Below, piece by piece: positions 7,559-16,252 of a DNA stretch of 64,000 nt. The translations under genes and the position numbers were made by a program. The stretch spans positions 57,420,759-57,484,758 of the forward strand of contig NC_087063.1 in assembly GCF_963678635.1 (NCBI RefSeq). The letters run 5' to 3'. The notes under the pieces were generated by a model, which did no database searches, was not told where the DNA came from, and worked only from the letters and a program-made list of their open reading frames with translations. How positions within the stretch are numbered: the first letter of the stretch is position 1; each line of letters starts with the position of its first letter. This stretch comes from Symsagittifera roscoffensis. Lineage: Eukaryota > Xenacoelomorpha > Acoela > Convolutidae.

Positions 7559-10500
7559 TCATAATGATTATTTTGACAATCTAAATAAAGTGGGAAATGT
7601 TGTAAATTATTTATTTGTGATTGTTCAACGTCAGTTTTTACTGCATATTTGCATTCCAATCGGGATGATGTTTCGTTTTCTGCAAGGTAGAATTTTATGT
7701 TTTTGGGTATTTCAACTGTTGTTTTTCGTGTAAGTAATTCAGGTGGTGTATTTCGACTTAAGGTGTCTGGTAATGCAAGATTTTTTCCTGCGGTCCAAAC
7801 TATATGTAAGTTTGGGAATTTCATTAAAATGAGTTGAAATCTATAAACTCGGTGGTTTGGATTAGACTTTTGTGTAAAAAGAAAGATGATTGGTTTATGG
7901 TCTGTGAATAAAACTGTGGGATGTTTTGATCCAAGTATCAGAAATTCATATTCTGTTAGTGTATATATTATGGCTGTACATTCTCTCATTAGGGTTGAGA
8001 GTCGTAGCTCTGCTTGAGTGAATAATCGAGAATTTGCTGATATGAGGTTCATTTTATTTGTACCATTATGTGATTGTAATAGTGCTGCACCGATGCCAAA
8101 GTTCGAAGCATCGCACATTGCATAAAATGGTTGATTAGGGTCTGGAATTGTGTTTGAAATTTGTTCAGTTAAAAGTTTCTTTATTTCTTCAAATCGTGTT
8201 TGATGTTCTGTGTTCCATTCAAAATTATTTTGTTGTCTAAGGATGTTATAAAATGGTCGTAGATATAATTGCATTTTATAAACATATTTACTTAAAAAGT
8301 TTAACATTCCAAGAAATTCTTGGATTTTCTTTTTATTTGTTGGTGGTTGAAGTTTTTGAATAGCGTCAATGCGTGATTTCAATGGAGTGATTGTTTTTCT
8401 TTCTATATTATGTCCTAAGAATTTAACTCTTGTCAAAAAGAAGTGTGATTTATCGGGGGCGGCCTTCAGATTTTCGTTCTGAAGTATTTGGTGATATTTT
8501 TCTAAAACATTGAACATCTCGTCTTTTGTTTGTGATTGCATAAAAACATCGTCTAAATAGGTGATTGCGTTTTTCTTGAGTATTAGTGGTCTAAAAATTT
8601 TGCTCATAAAAGCTGAAAATGCTGCTGGTCCTATGGATATTCCATAGAATAAGCGGTTGAATTCATATTGTTGGTTTCCGATAACAAATTGTGTTAAACG
8701 TCGTGATTGTTCATCTAGTGGCATTTGATTGTATGCACTATTCATATCGGCGGTTGTAAAGTATTTGCCGTTTATTTTTGTTAAAATAACTTGTATTGGT
8801 TCAATGGGCCAATTACATTTTGATTCATCTATAAGTGAATTGAGGTATCTAGCATCGAGAACGATTTTTAATGATTCTCCTTTAGCTAGAATGATAACGG
8901 GGTTGATGAATGTGTTCCCTTTTGGTTGTTCTTCTTTATTAACTGGTGATATAATGTTGTATTGTTCTAGAATATCGAGTAATCTGTTCACTTTATCATG
9001 TAAGTGAATTGGTACTTTACTTGCTCTCTGTTTTTTGAAAACTGCGTCTGGTTTTAACGGGAGATGTAGTGATGAACTGATTTTTCCAACATCGAATTTT
9101 GATGTTGCATAGACTGATGAATATTTAATTAGCTGTTTGGCTAATTTTTCGAATTCGTCTTGTGTTATTTGTGAATGTTGGAAATTAAACATTGTTAAAA
9201 ATTTTTGTTGGTCCTCTGTGTAGTTACTTATGTTGAATGTAGGTTTGAAATATGGAGTTTTTGTGAAATAATCCGTATTTCTGTTTTCGTTACTTATTAT
9301 ATTATTTATAGATAATTCTTCATTAAGAATTGTAGATTGGCAAATATCTAGTAATTGGAGTATATTATTTACGCGATAGGCTTTTTCGTGTATTGGTGAT
9401 ATTGTAGCGTTGGTTTCACAATATCCTAAAAGTCCTAAAGGTAATGTTACTTGGTAAGGTGTGTTGTTATAGACATGTAAGGAAATGATATCGGAATTCG
9501 AATTTTTCAAATATTTTATGGATGAGATTGTGATTTTGAAAAATTTGTGAATAGGTTTGAATTCAAATTCTGACATATAAAATTTTTGTTTGTTTTGTTC
9601 TTTATCATATTGGTGAACTTGTTTGATTGAAAAATTATAGATATTTCCTGATAGTGGTTTTAGGTGTTTTATTTGTTGGTTAAATATCGGGTAGAATTTT
9701 GAAAAGAATGGTGGTTGTTTATTTAATCTTTGAAAAAATGTTAAGGATGTTTCTTTTGTTTTTGTATATTTATCTTTGATTAATATTTTACTATTTAGTA
9801 TGTTAATTGTTGGTATATACTTCGAAATAAATGGTATTCCAATGATATTATATTTAATATCAGTGATATGGAATATTTGTTTAAATGGCTTATTTAAAAT
9901 TTTGCTTTGCTCCATTGTTCTGGTGGGGAGGAGAAATAATTGGATTTTTCCGTAGTTTATCAATGTTGATCCTTGTGCTGTTGCTAACTTACTGGAGGTT
10001 TCAAGAGGTGTTAGCTTTGGGTGTAAAGTTTTTATTTCATTCCATGTGGGGATGTTTATTATGTTTGATTCTGCTCCTGAATCAATTAAAAAATCTATTT
10101 CAAGGTCTGGTGATTGAAATTCTTTATTTCTTGGGCTTTCTAAGAGAAATGGTATTGTCCAAATTTTTTCTTTGGGTTGTTCTTTTTGTATATTTTGATA
10201 AATGTGGTTTGTATTCAAGCATTTTGTTTTGGTATTTTTATTGGTTTGATTTGTAGTGTTAATCTCATTTGTTTCTTGCGTCGTTGGTGTGGAATTTATG
10301 GGTGTAGTGTAATAATTTTGAAGAAATTCTGATTGATTTTCATATATGTGTGATGAAAAGGGTTGTTCATATATGACAGATTCATAGTCATTTTCGACTT
10401 TTATCATATTGATAGAAAGAGTGTTTTCTGTATCACTTTCTGAATCTGATGATGTACAGTTTATTTGATTGAGTTGTAACGTATCAGTTACTGTGTCATC

Positions 10501-13500
10501 AATACCTGGAGGGTCTGATGTTGTTTCTGGATTAGATTGTACTTGATTGATTTGTCTTTGGTGTTTAGGTGTACTACTTCTGTGGCGATTATTAGAATTA
10601 TTATAGTTATTATTATTCCGGTGTGGTGATTGGGAATAATTTCTATAATGATTATTATAACTTGAGTGTCGATTTTGTGAATTATTTCGCGATCTGTTTT
10701 GGTAATTATTGTTTGGTCTGTTATAGTTCGATCTATTATATGAGTTATTCCTTGATCGATTGTTCGGGTAATTCTGGTTTCGGTTGTTTGAATAACTTCT
10801 ATTTCGATTATAGGAGTAGTTTCTATTCCTATTGTATGATGAATTTCGTGATTGGTTGTTTGGATAGTAGTTATTTCTTGATTGGGAATTAGATCTAGAA
10901 ACAAATCGTTGTGTATTTGAATTTGATCTGGAGTAGTTATTTCGACTATTTGGTCTATTGTAGTGATTTTGTGATGAATTATACGTGTTTCTTCGTTCTG
11001 GTGATCTTCCTCTATAACTTGAGTTATATGGTGATTGATTTCTTGTATAATTTGTATTGTTCGGGAGTGGTTTTCCTGAACTGTTGTTGCTGTGGACTGT
11101 TTTGTTTGGTAGATTTTGATCTTTTTTCATGTATTGATAGAATGATTTATTTGGTTCTTTATATTTTTGAGGTTTATTTTGATTATCTTGCTGTTTTTGT
11201 CTACATTCGGAAATACTATGTCCGTATCGTCGGCAATAATTACACCATTTTTTGAAAGATGGTTTGCCTTTAAAGTTTGGGTTCTTTTCGTAAATATTGA
11301 GTATTTCAGTGATTTTTTCAACGAGGTCTGTCTCTGATTCCTGTATATTATTAATATTAGTGGGAGTCGTTTCAATTCTATTAACGTATTGTAATTTCAG
11401 ATTTTCCGTTTCTTCTAGTTTCATCGTGATTTCTGCTTGTTCTAATTTGTCTACTAGTTTTCGAAAATCTAAATCGGGTTCTCGAATTGAAGAAGGATGG
11501 GATGCTCTCTTTTTTATTGCTATTTTCCTTAATTGTGGTGTTAAGGTCATCATTAAGATTTCTGTCATCTTTGTGTTTTTATAGTCGTGTGTATTTAATG
11601 AATATGCTTTTCGAACTAGTGTTTCGATTCGTACTGCTATTTGCTTGATGGTTTCGTTTGGTAATCTGCGAATTTCATTACATAAAACTCTTTGTTGTTG
11701 TTTGTTTCTTTCGCAGTCAAACATTTTGGAAAATTCCTGTGTAAACCTTTTCCAGTTTGATTTTATTTCTAGAGGTAGTACTGAAAACCATTTTTGGGCT
11801 GCGCCATCTAAGGTTGTTTGTATTAACGCTGTGCGTCGATGTATCCAGTTTTGATGTAGTGGCGTATTAATTGGTTCAGGTCCAATATTTAAAATCAGGT
11901 TTGCTGTTACTGCATTTAAATAATCTTCTACAGAGTATTCAGGGTCTGTTCCTGTGAAAACCATTAAAGGTTTGTTTGATGTTATTGATGATCCACCCAT
12001 AAGGTATGGATTCATTGTCATTTGTAATGATTCTGCTGCATTTGGCATTTGAGAAAAATTTGAAAGTTGGTTTCTTGTTATTTCATGTTGTTGGAGATAA
12101 TATGGGAGTGGTATTTCATTTTGCATTTGTGATGCTTGATACGAGTGTGCAGTCATTGGATTTTGTTGTTGAATTGGTTGAAAAGATTGTGTATTATTTA
12201 GATTTTGTTGTTGAATTGGTTGTTGATGTTGTGCATCTATTGGTTGTGGAGAAAAATTTCTATGATTTGTACGTGTTCTCTGTATTCCTTGTCTACGATA
12301 TTCTTGAGTATTTGGTGCAAATATATCTGGTTGTAAGAAATCATCATCTGAGGATAAATAATCCATTTGATAAGATGTCTGTTTTTTATTTTTATTTTGT
12401 TGAAAAAATGGGTAATTTTCACCTTGATCCTGTGGAGGATTTGTTCGGAAATTTATTGAATTTGGTTGGGTCATTGGGTTATCCCAATTTCGAGATCTTG
12501 TATATTGGTTAAAATTTCTTTGTGGTTGGTTATATGTTTTTGATGGATGTGTATAATTATAATTATGGTCTGCAAAGTTGTTTCTAGTGAATGTTTTGCG
12601 TGTTTTTGATGGTATTGTCATGGGTCTGTATGTTTGGTAATCCATATGTGAATATTTAGGGGCAACCGAGGGTTTAACGGTTGATTGTAAGGTTACCTGT
12701 GTTTGTGAAGGATTTGTATTTCTTGGTGTTGTTAAATTTGGGCGTATTGGTGAAATACTTTGTTGTGTAGTTGTTGTGTGTACAATTTCTTCATTTATGA
12801 AGTGTGATGGTGTCTGGATATCTTGTTGAGTAAGATTCCTAGTTCCATTGAGGTTTTCATTGTGTATAACTGTAGAGTTTAAACTATTATTTTGTGTATC
12901 GGGCAAAAATGTATTATAGTTTAATGGTGTTGCATCAATGGTTAATGGTATTACTTTTACATAATCTCTTATGTAAGATATCGTACTTATTGCTTGACTT
13001 GAGATTGATTGTGGGAAGCTTATAAATGCGGGATGAGACCATTCGGGGTCCCAAACATAATCTGATTGTTCTGTGATAGCGGTATCATCGTTCGAGTTTT
13101 GGGGTCTAAAATTTTTTCTTGCTTGTGCAATTAAATCAATATTGTGTGTGAAATAATCTATTATAAACCATGCCAAAATTTTTTGTAGATCGTGTTTTGT
13201 ATGTTGTGAAACGTCGTCTTTCGTGAAATTTTCTTTAATGATGTTTAAATAACTAGAGAGTAGTGTGATTTCATGTCGTACTCTTAAATGTTTAGATGTT
13301 TCTGTCGGTGAGACATTTGTTATTGGGATTTCGTTTTCTAATATCGAAATATAACTATATATTATTGCGAAAACTTCATTGGTGAATATGGAGTTTGCTC
13401 TTTGTGAGTTATGATATTGGATGCTTTTTATATATTCTGAAAAAACTTTTGAAAATTCTAAATCAAGACCGTCTGTTTGGATTGTATATTTTCTATTATT

Positions 13501-13767
13501 ATGGTTTGGTGAGGTGAATTCTATGGAGTAGATTCCATACTGTTGTGTTATGTTGCATATATCTTTTAAGTAGTGGTCTATGATTTGTCTTTTGATTTTT
13601 ACATCTGGGAACTCTGTTTTACATGGACTGATTCCGGGTTCAAATAAATTTAATAGTAAATTTTTGCAAAATATATGCTGTCCTCTATCAGTGGTTGCAT
13701 CTACTATAAAAGGAAAGATTTCATCATCATCTGGACTTTCTTCATTTGGGGTGTGCGTTGAGCTCAT
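7504..13767 (-). CDS. gag-pol: Gag-protease-reverse transcriptase-RNase H polyprotein
   Basis: An uninterrupted 2,087-codon frame. In order: an unrecognised N-terminal part with a long Gln/Asn/Thr-rich section; a retrotransposon Gag core at about 595-780 (AAQKWF region); a zinc knuckle CX2CX4HX4C at 842-855; an Asn/Arg/Ser/Tyr-rich low-complexity segment at about 930-1090; a retropepsin with DSGA at 1229-1232; RT with motif A Asp at 1674 and YLDD at 1737-1740; and RNase H with CDAS near 1885, a Glu near 1925 and TDHKP near 1957. It ends soon after LPDTLSR near 2000. Gag and pol are in one frame, with no shift between them. The start ATG lies 26 nt inside the preceding ORF. Gag is much longer than is usual for the group. 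Confidence 0.9.
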   Translation of the reverse strand: MSSTHTPNEESPDDDEIFPFIVDATTDRGQHIFCKNLLLNLFEPGISPCKTEFPDVKIKRQIIDHYLKDICNITQQYGIYSIEFTSPNHNNRKYTIQTDGLDLEFSKVFSEYIKSIQYHNSQRANSIFTNEVFAIIYSYISILENEIPITNVSPTETSKHLRVRHEITLLSSYLNIIKENFTKDDVSQHTKHDLQKILAWFIIDYFTHNIDLIAQARKNFRPQNSNDDTAITEQSDYVWDPEWSHPAFISFPQSISSQAISTISYIRDYVKVIPLTIDATPLNYNTFLPDTQNNSLNSTVIHNENLNGTRNLTQQDIQTPSHFINEEIVHTTTTQQSISPIRPNLTTPRNTNPSQTQVTLQSTVKPSVAPKYSHMDYQTYRPMTIPSKTRKTFTRNNFADHNYNYTHPSKTYNQPQRNFNQYTRSRNWDNPMTQPNSINFRTNPPQDQGENYPFFQQNKNKKQTSYQMDYLSSDDDFLQPDIFAPNTQEYRRQGIQRTRTNHRNFSPQPIDAQHQQPIQQQNLNNTQSFQPIQQQNPMTAHSYQASQMQNEIPLPYYLQQHEITRNQLSNFSQMPNAAESLQMTMNPYLMGGSSITSNKPLMVFTGTDPEYSVEDYLNAVTANLILNIGPEPINTPLHQNWIHRRTALIQTTLDGAAQKWFSVLPLEIKSNWKRFTQEFSKMFDCERNKQQQRVLCNEIRRLPNETIKQIAVRIETLVRKAYSLNTHDYKNTKMTEILMMTLTPQLRKIAIKKRASHPSSIREPDLDFRKLVDKLEQAEITMKLEETENLKLQYVNRIETTPTNINNIQESETDLVEKITEILNIYEKNPNFKGKPSFKKWCNYCRRYGHSISECRQKQQDNQNKPQKYKEPNKSFYQYMKKDQNLPNKTVHSNNSSGKPLPNNTNYTRNQSPYNSSYRGRSPERRNTYNSSQNHYNRPNSRNNYSRSNSNTQRFVSRSNSQSRNNYYPNNQSRNSSYNRNRNYSYNRNRSYSNNRNQNYPNNRSRNNSYNRSNYNRPNNNYQNRSRNNSQNRHSSYNNHYRNYSQSPHRNNNNYNNSNNRHRSSTPKHQRQINQVQSNPETTSDPPGIDDTVTDTLQLNQINCTSSDSESDTENTLSINMIKVENDYESVIYEQPFSSHIYENQSEFLQNYYTTPINSTPTTQETNEINTTNQTNKNTKTKCLNTNHIYQNIQKEQPKEKIWTIPFLLESPRNKEFQSPDLEIDFLIDSGAESNIINIPTWNEIKTLHPKLTPLETSSKLATAQGSTLINYGKIQLFLLPTRTMEQSKILNKPFKQIFHITDIKYNIIGIPFISKYIPTINILNSKILIKDKYTKTKETSLTFFQRLNKQPPFFSKFYPIFNQQIKHLKPLSGNIYNFSIKQVHQYDKEQNKQKFYMSEFEFKPIHKFFKITISSIKYLKNSNSDIISLHVYNNTPYQVTLPLGLLGYCETNATISPIHEKAYRVNNILQLLDICQSTILNEELSINNIISNENRNTDYFTKTPYFKPTFNISNYTEDQQKFLTMFNFQHSQITQDEFEKLAKQLIKYSSVYATSKFDVGKISSSLHLPLKPDAVFKKQRASKVPIHLHDKVNRLLDILEQYNIISPVNKEEQPKGNTFINPVIILAKGESLKIVLDARYLNSLIDESKCNWPIEPIQVILTKINGKYFTTADMNSAYNQMPLDEQSRRLTQFVIGNQQYEFNRLFYGISIGPAAFSAFMSKIFRPLILKKNAITYLDDVFMQSQTKDEMFNVLEKYHQILQNENLKAAPDKSHFFLTRVKFLGHNIERKTITPLKSRIDAIQKLQPPTNKKKIQEFLGMLNFLSKYVYKMQLYLRPFYNILRQQNNFEWNTEHQTRFEEIKKLLTEQISNTIPDPNQPFYAMCDASNFGIGAALLQSHNGTNKMNLISANSRLFTQAELRLSTLMRECTAIIYTLTEYEFLILGSKHPTVLFTDHKPIIFLFTQKSNPNHRVYRFQLILMKFPNLHIVWTAGKNLALPDTLSRNTPPELLTRKTTVEIPKNIKFYLAENETSSRLECKYAVKTDVEQSQINNLQHFPLYLDCQNNHYELIYLEHQLSNQSHILNG

Positions 13768-14209
13768 TTTTTCGTTCGATGACTGTTAATATGTAATTAT
13801 TAATGTGTCGAATTGGTTGATTCCAATTGTATAAATGTACTGGTTTGTGTTTATACTGCTTTTTTATTCTTCTTTTTCCTCTTTTTGATGAATTTGAAGT
13901 TGTTTCTGAGTCAGAGAAATATAATTGATCGTGAAGTGGGCAATTTTTATCTATTGATTCTTTTAGTTTGTAAAGTTCGTCTAAACTGTTGGTTTCTGAT
14001 TCTGAAAATGCGTTTCGATTTTTTGAAAATCTTTTTCGTGTTATTTGTATTTGTTTCGTTATTATTTTTCTTTTTAGTGTTTGTCGTTTTGTTCGAATGT
14101 ATCCAACTGTTTGTGTATGAGGTGTGATTACAAGGTCGTATTTTTTGTTATCTATTTCACAATTGTGTAAAACGATTGTTTGTTTATTTCCTAGGTTTTT
14201 AAATGACAT
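13742..14209 (-). CDS. Basic leader ORF upstream of gag (unknown)
   Basis: A 155-residue product rich in Lys and Arg, with basic clusters near residues 40-60 and around SKRGKRRIKKQ, and an acidic Ser-rich patch between them. It has no membrane segment and no zinc motif. It is the first long frame of the element and overlaps the gag start by 26 nt in another frame, so gag would need leaky scanning, reinitiation or a shift. The basic clusters could be nuclear or RNA-binding signals, but this is inference only. No family is recognised. Confidence 0.55.
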   Translation of the reverse strand: MSFKNLGNKQTIVLHNCEIDNKKYDLVITPHTQTVGYIRTKRQTLKRKIITKQIQITRKRFSKNRNAFSESETNSLDELYKLKESIDKNCPLHDQLYFSDSETTSNSSKRGKRRIKKQYKHKPVHLYNWNQPIRHINNYILTVIERKNELNAHPK

Positions 14210-15729
14210 AAGGTTTAGGATGACGGATGCAAAAGGTTGTTAAATGACTTCTATTTTCCTAAACTGTTAGTTCTTACGATTTTTTGGTTAGCTTAACCTG
14301 GGTCTATTTGTTCAGGGTTGGAGAGAAAAGTATATCGATTCCGAAGAATGATTTTTTACTTTCTCGTGGCTAGTATAAGTTAAGGTGTTAACTTACTTAA
14401 TCTTACTTAGGGGTAGTGATTGTGTTCAAGGGTTGGAGAATAGTAAATCGATCCACAAGGTTCAGGTATAATTAGAACGCGAGTAGTTCGTTAGATACTA
14501 TTTTAAACTTACTAAGTCTAAGATTTATCCTGGGTCTGGTAAGAGGGGGGGTCAAGTGAAGGATGAATAACCGAAGTTCTTCACTGTTTATCCTAATTTG
14601 AATGATTAGTTTTGTTTAAAAATTTCTATTAGTCTTAGGTCTTTAGAAAGGGTTGGGTAGTGAATCGACGTTTGAGGTCGTTAGACACTAATTAAGTGGG
14701 TGGGGGAGAACAAAGTTGTTCTGTTTGATCCAAGGATAAGCCTTGATGATCAAATTTGAAATTTAATTAAGTAGAAAATGATTTAAGATCCAAGGATAAG
14801 CCTTGATGATCTGGTTTTAAAATTAAGTGAATTTAAGTTTTAATAAAATTTTAAATGTGTGTAAAGGAAAGATTTAGTGTTTTGATGATATTAGTGGGTT
14901 TATGATTGCTGTTATGTTTTAGGTGATGAAGCTGGAACAACAGGATGATTTATGATTACTAACCATTTATTGTCATGCTACTAATTTTTATTTTTTATTT
15001 TTCAATAAATATTTTTCAAACATGTTTTGTATATTACTGCAGAGTTTTAGGAAAACGATCTTAGATCTTTTTATCAATCGTTATTGTATATTAATAATTT
15101 TGTTTAGCGCCTGAAATGATTTTGAAGATTAACTTCAAGGTTTTATGTTTGCAAATGAAAATCTAAATTCATTGCCAGTAGTATTCTAAATATAAAAGTT
15201 TGTTCTGGTTTTTGCTTAACTATCATATAGCTATATGGCAAGTTTCTACTTTGTCGTATGTCGTCTCTGGTTCGAGGTCTCCTTCCAATTCCGGGTAGTT
15301 CTGTTATGGTTCGGAATATTGGCTCTGATCTATTGAGTCGTAGAGACATTTCGATTAAATTATTGTCGTATAACATTTTGTAAATGTTTTTGTCTAATTT
15401 CTAATCTATTTTGGTTAATTCTAAGCTATTAAGGTCTTGTTCGAGACTTATGGTCGCACCAGATGAGTTATGACCGAGTTGGTTAACTCATAGAGTAATT
15501 TCGGATAGGGTACACCGTCTGCTCGTCACGCTATCTTATTTTTGGCCGGATAGATTCGTGCAACTTCTTAGTCTAATACCGATCCTAATCTTACTCTTAT
15601 ACTATCTAGTCTCAGGTTGTTTAACTAGTCTCTGCTAGGCTCAATAGATCTAGGGTATACTGGTTTATTGCGGCTGCTGAAGTGCTCGGGAGAGTCCAAC
15701 TAATTTCTAAGTTAAATTCAAATCTCTCT
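14210..15729 (-). other. Leader and probable 5' LTR region of the retroelement
   Basis: Non-coding apart from a doubtful 77-codon frame at 15376-15143. It contains three degenerate copies of a motif of the type GGGTTGGAGAA..TA..ATCGAT (14313-14340, 14427-14454, 14647-14669), and the word CCTGGGTCT recurs near 14298 and 14530. The LTR border and primer-binding site were searched for by eye and not resolved. Confidence 0.4.
14727..14811. repeat. Duplicated 25-bp hairpin word
   Basis: The same 25 bases occur at 14727-14751 and 14787-14811, 60 bp apart. Each holds CAAGG-ATAAG-CCTTG, a perfect 5-bp stem with a 5-base loop, bordered by GATC on both sides. They lie in the leader upstream of gag, where packaging or dimerisation signals occur in retroviruses. 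That function is only a possibility. Confidence 0.6.
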
Positions 15730-15759
15730 AGTGCTGAAATTACAAGTAACTTCAGCACT
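15730..15759. repeat. Hairpin in the candidate LTR region
   Basis: Twelve-base arms with one mismatch (AGTGCTGAAATT against AACTTCAGCACT) around a six-base loop. A second looser inverted repeat, ATGATTGG at 15792-15799 with CCAATCAT at 15841-15848, follows. This may mark the element's edge or belong to the host intron. Confidence 0.5.
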
Positions 15760-16034
15760 TACAAATAAGTGGGTTGTTAGTTAGATGGATCATGATTGGT
15801 TAATATTAAATACTTTACATTGGTAAAATATCTAATTTATCCAATCATAAAATGTAGTTTAGATCAGGTTCCAGTTATTTTAAAATTAATTTTTTTTCTG
15901 TATAGAAATGTGTAAACGATACTTGCTCTTATTTATTGTAACAAATAAACTCTACACTTTAAAGAGATGTTTCAAAAATAACTTTTACTATATGGACTAA
16001 GCCATCAACAATTCTGTTATCAAGTTTGCTATCA

Positions 16035-16252
16035 GCAGAAAAGGAATTTCAATTAGACTATTACCACTAGAGTTGCGACTAGGTCCATTCAGAGTTTCTA
16101 CTAACAATACTGTAAAATTTGGACTGATTCAGTCACCAGAGGAACTATTTGTGCACAATGTGGCCCGCATCCGGCTCTGGATCGAGAAGTTCCTGGACAA
16201 GAGTCAGAATCAGGTGGCATCCGAAGTAGGATACAACCAGATGGTGCGACAG
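16035..16252 (+). CDS. Channel exon 1 (in window)
   Basis: Frame ending NQMVRQ before the donor GTGAGT, phase 0. The acceptor is uncertain: CAG at 16034 gives the longest exon, with others possible up to about 16070. The Leu-rich segment before RLWIEKFLDKSQNQVAS precedes exon 2 in the helical domain. Confidence 0.65.

Larger units (their letters stand above)
1..15780 (-). mobile_element. Large env-bearing Ty3/gypsy-like retroelement, 3' end cut by window edge
   Basis: Read on the minus strand the order is leader, basic ORF (14209-13742), gag-protease-RT-RNase H (13767-7504), integrase (7558-5546), two small hydrophobic ORFs, a Pro/Ser/Thr-rich frame (4521-3388), an env-like glycoprotein (3400-782) and a last ORF (785 to beyond 1). 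RNase H before integrase, a D-D35-E integrase and a GPY module are Ty3/gypsy (Metaviridae) traits. The long frames carry no internal stops and the catalytic motifs look intact, so the copy seems young. The coding strand is A/C-rich and G-poor throughout. The 5' LTR should lie between about 14.3 and 15.8 kb, but the partner LTR is outside the window, so its borders and any target duplication cannot be fixed. The right limit given is approximate. Confidence 0.85.

Noticed and set aside
9885-11255. Plus-strand frames of 90-170 codons across the gag-pol region (for example 9885-10256, 12006-12512)
   Set aside because: They are antisense shadows of the uninterrupted minus-strand gag-pol and have Cys/Phe/Val-rich nonsense composition.
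14727-14811. CRISPR-like direct repeats
   Set aside because: Only two copies, 60 bp apart, in animal DNA; a duplicated hairpin explains them.
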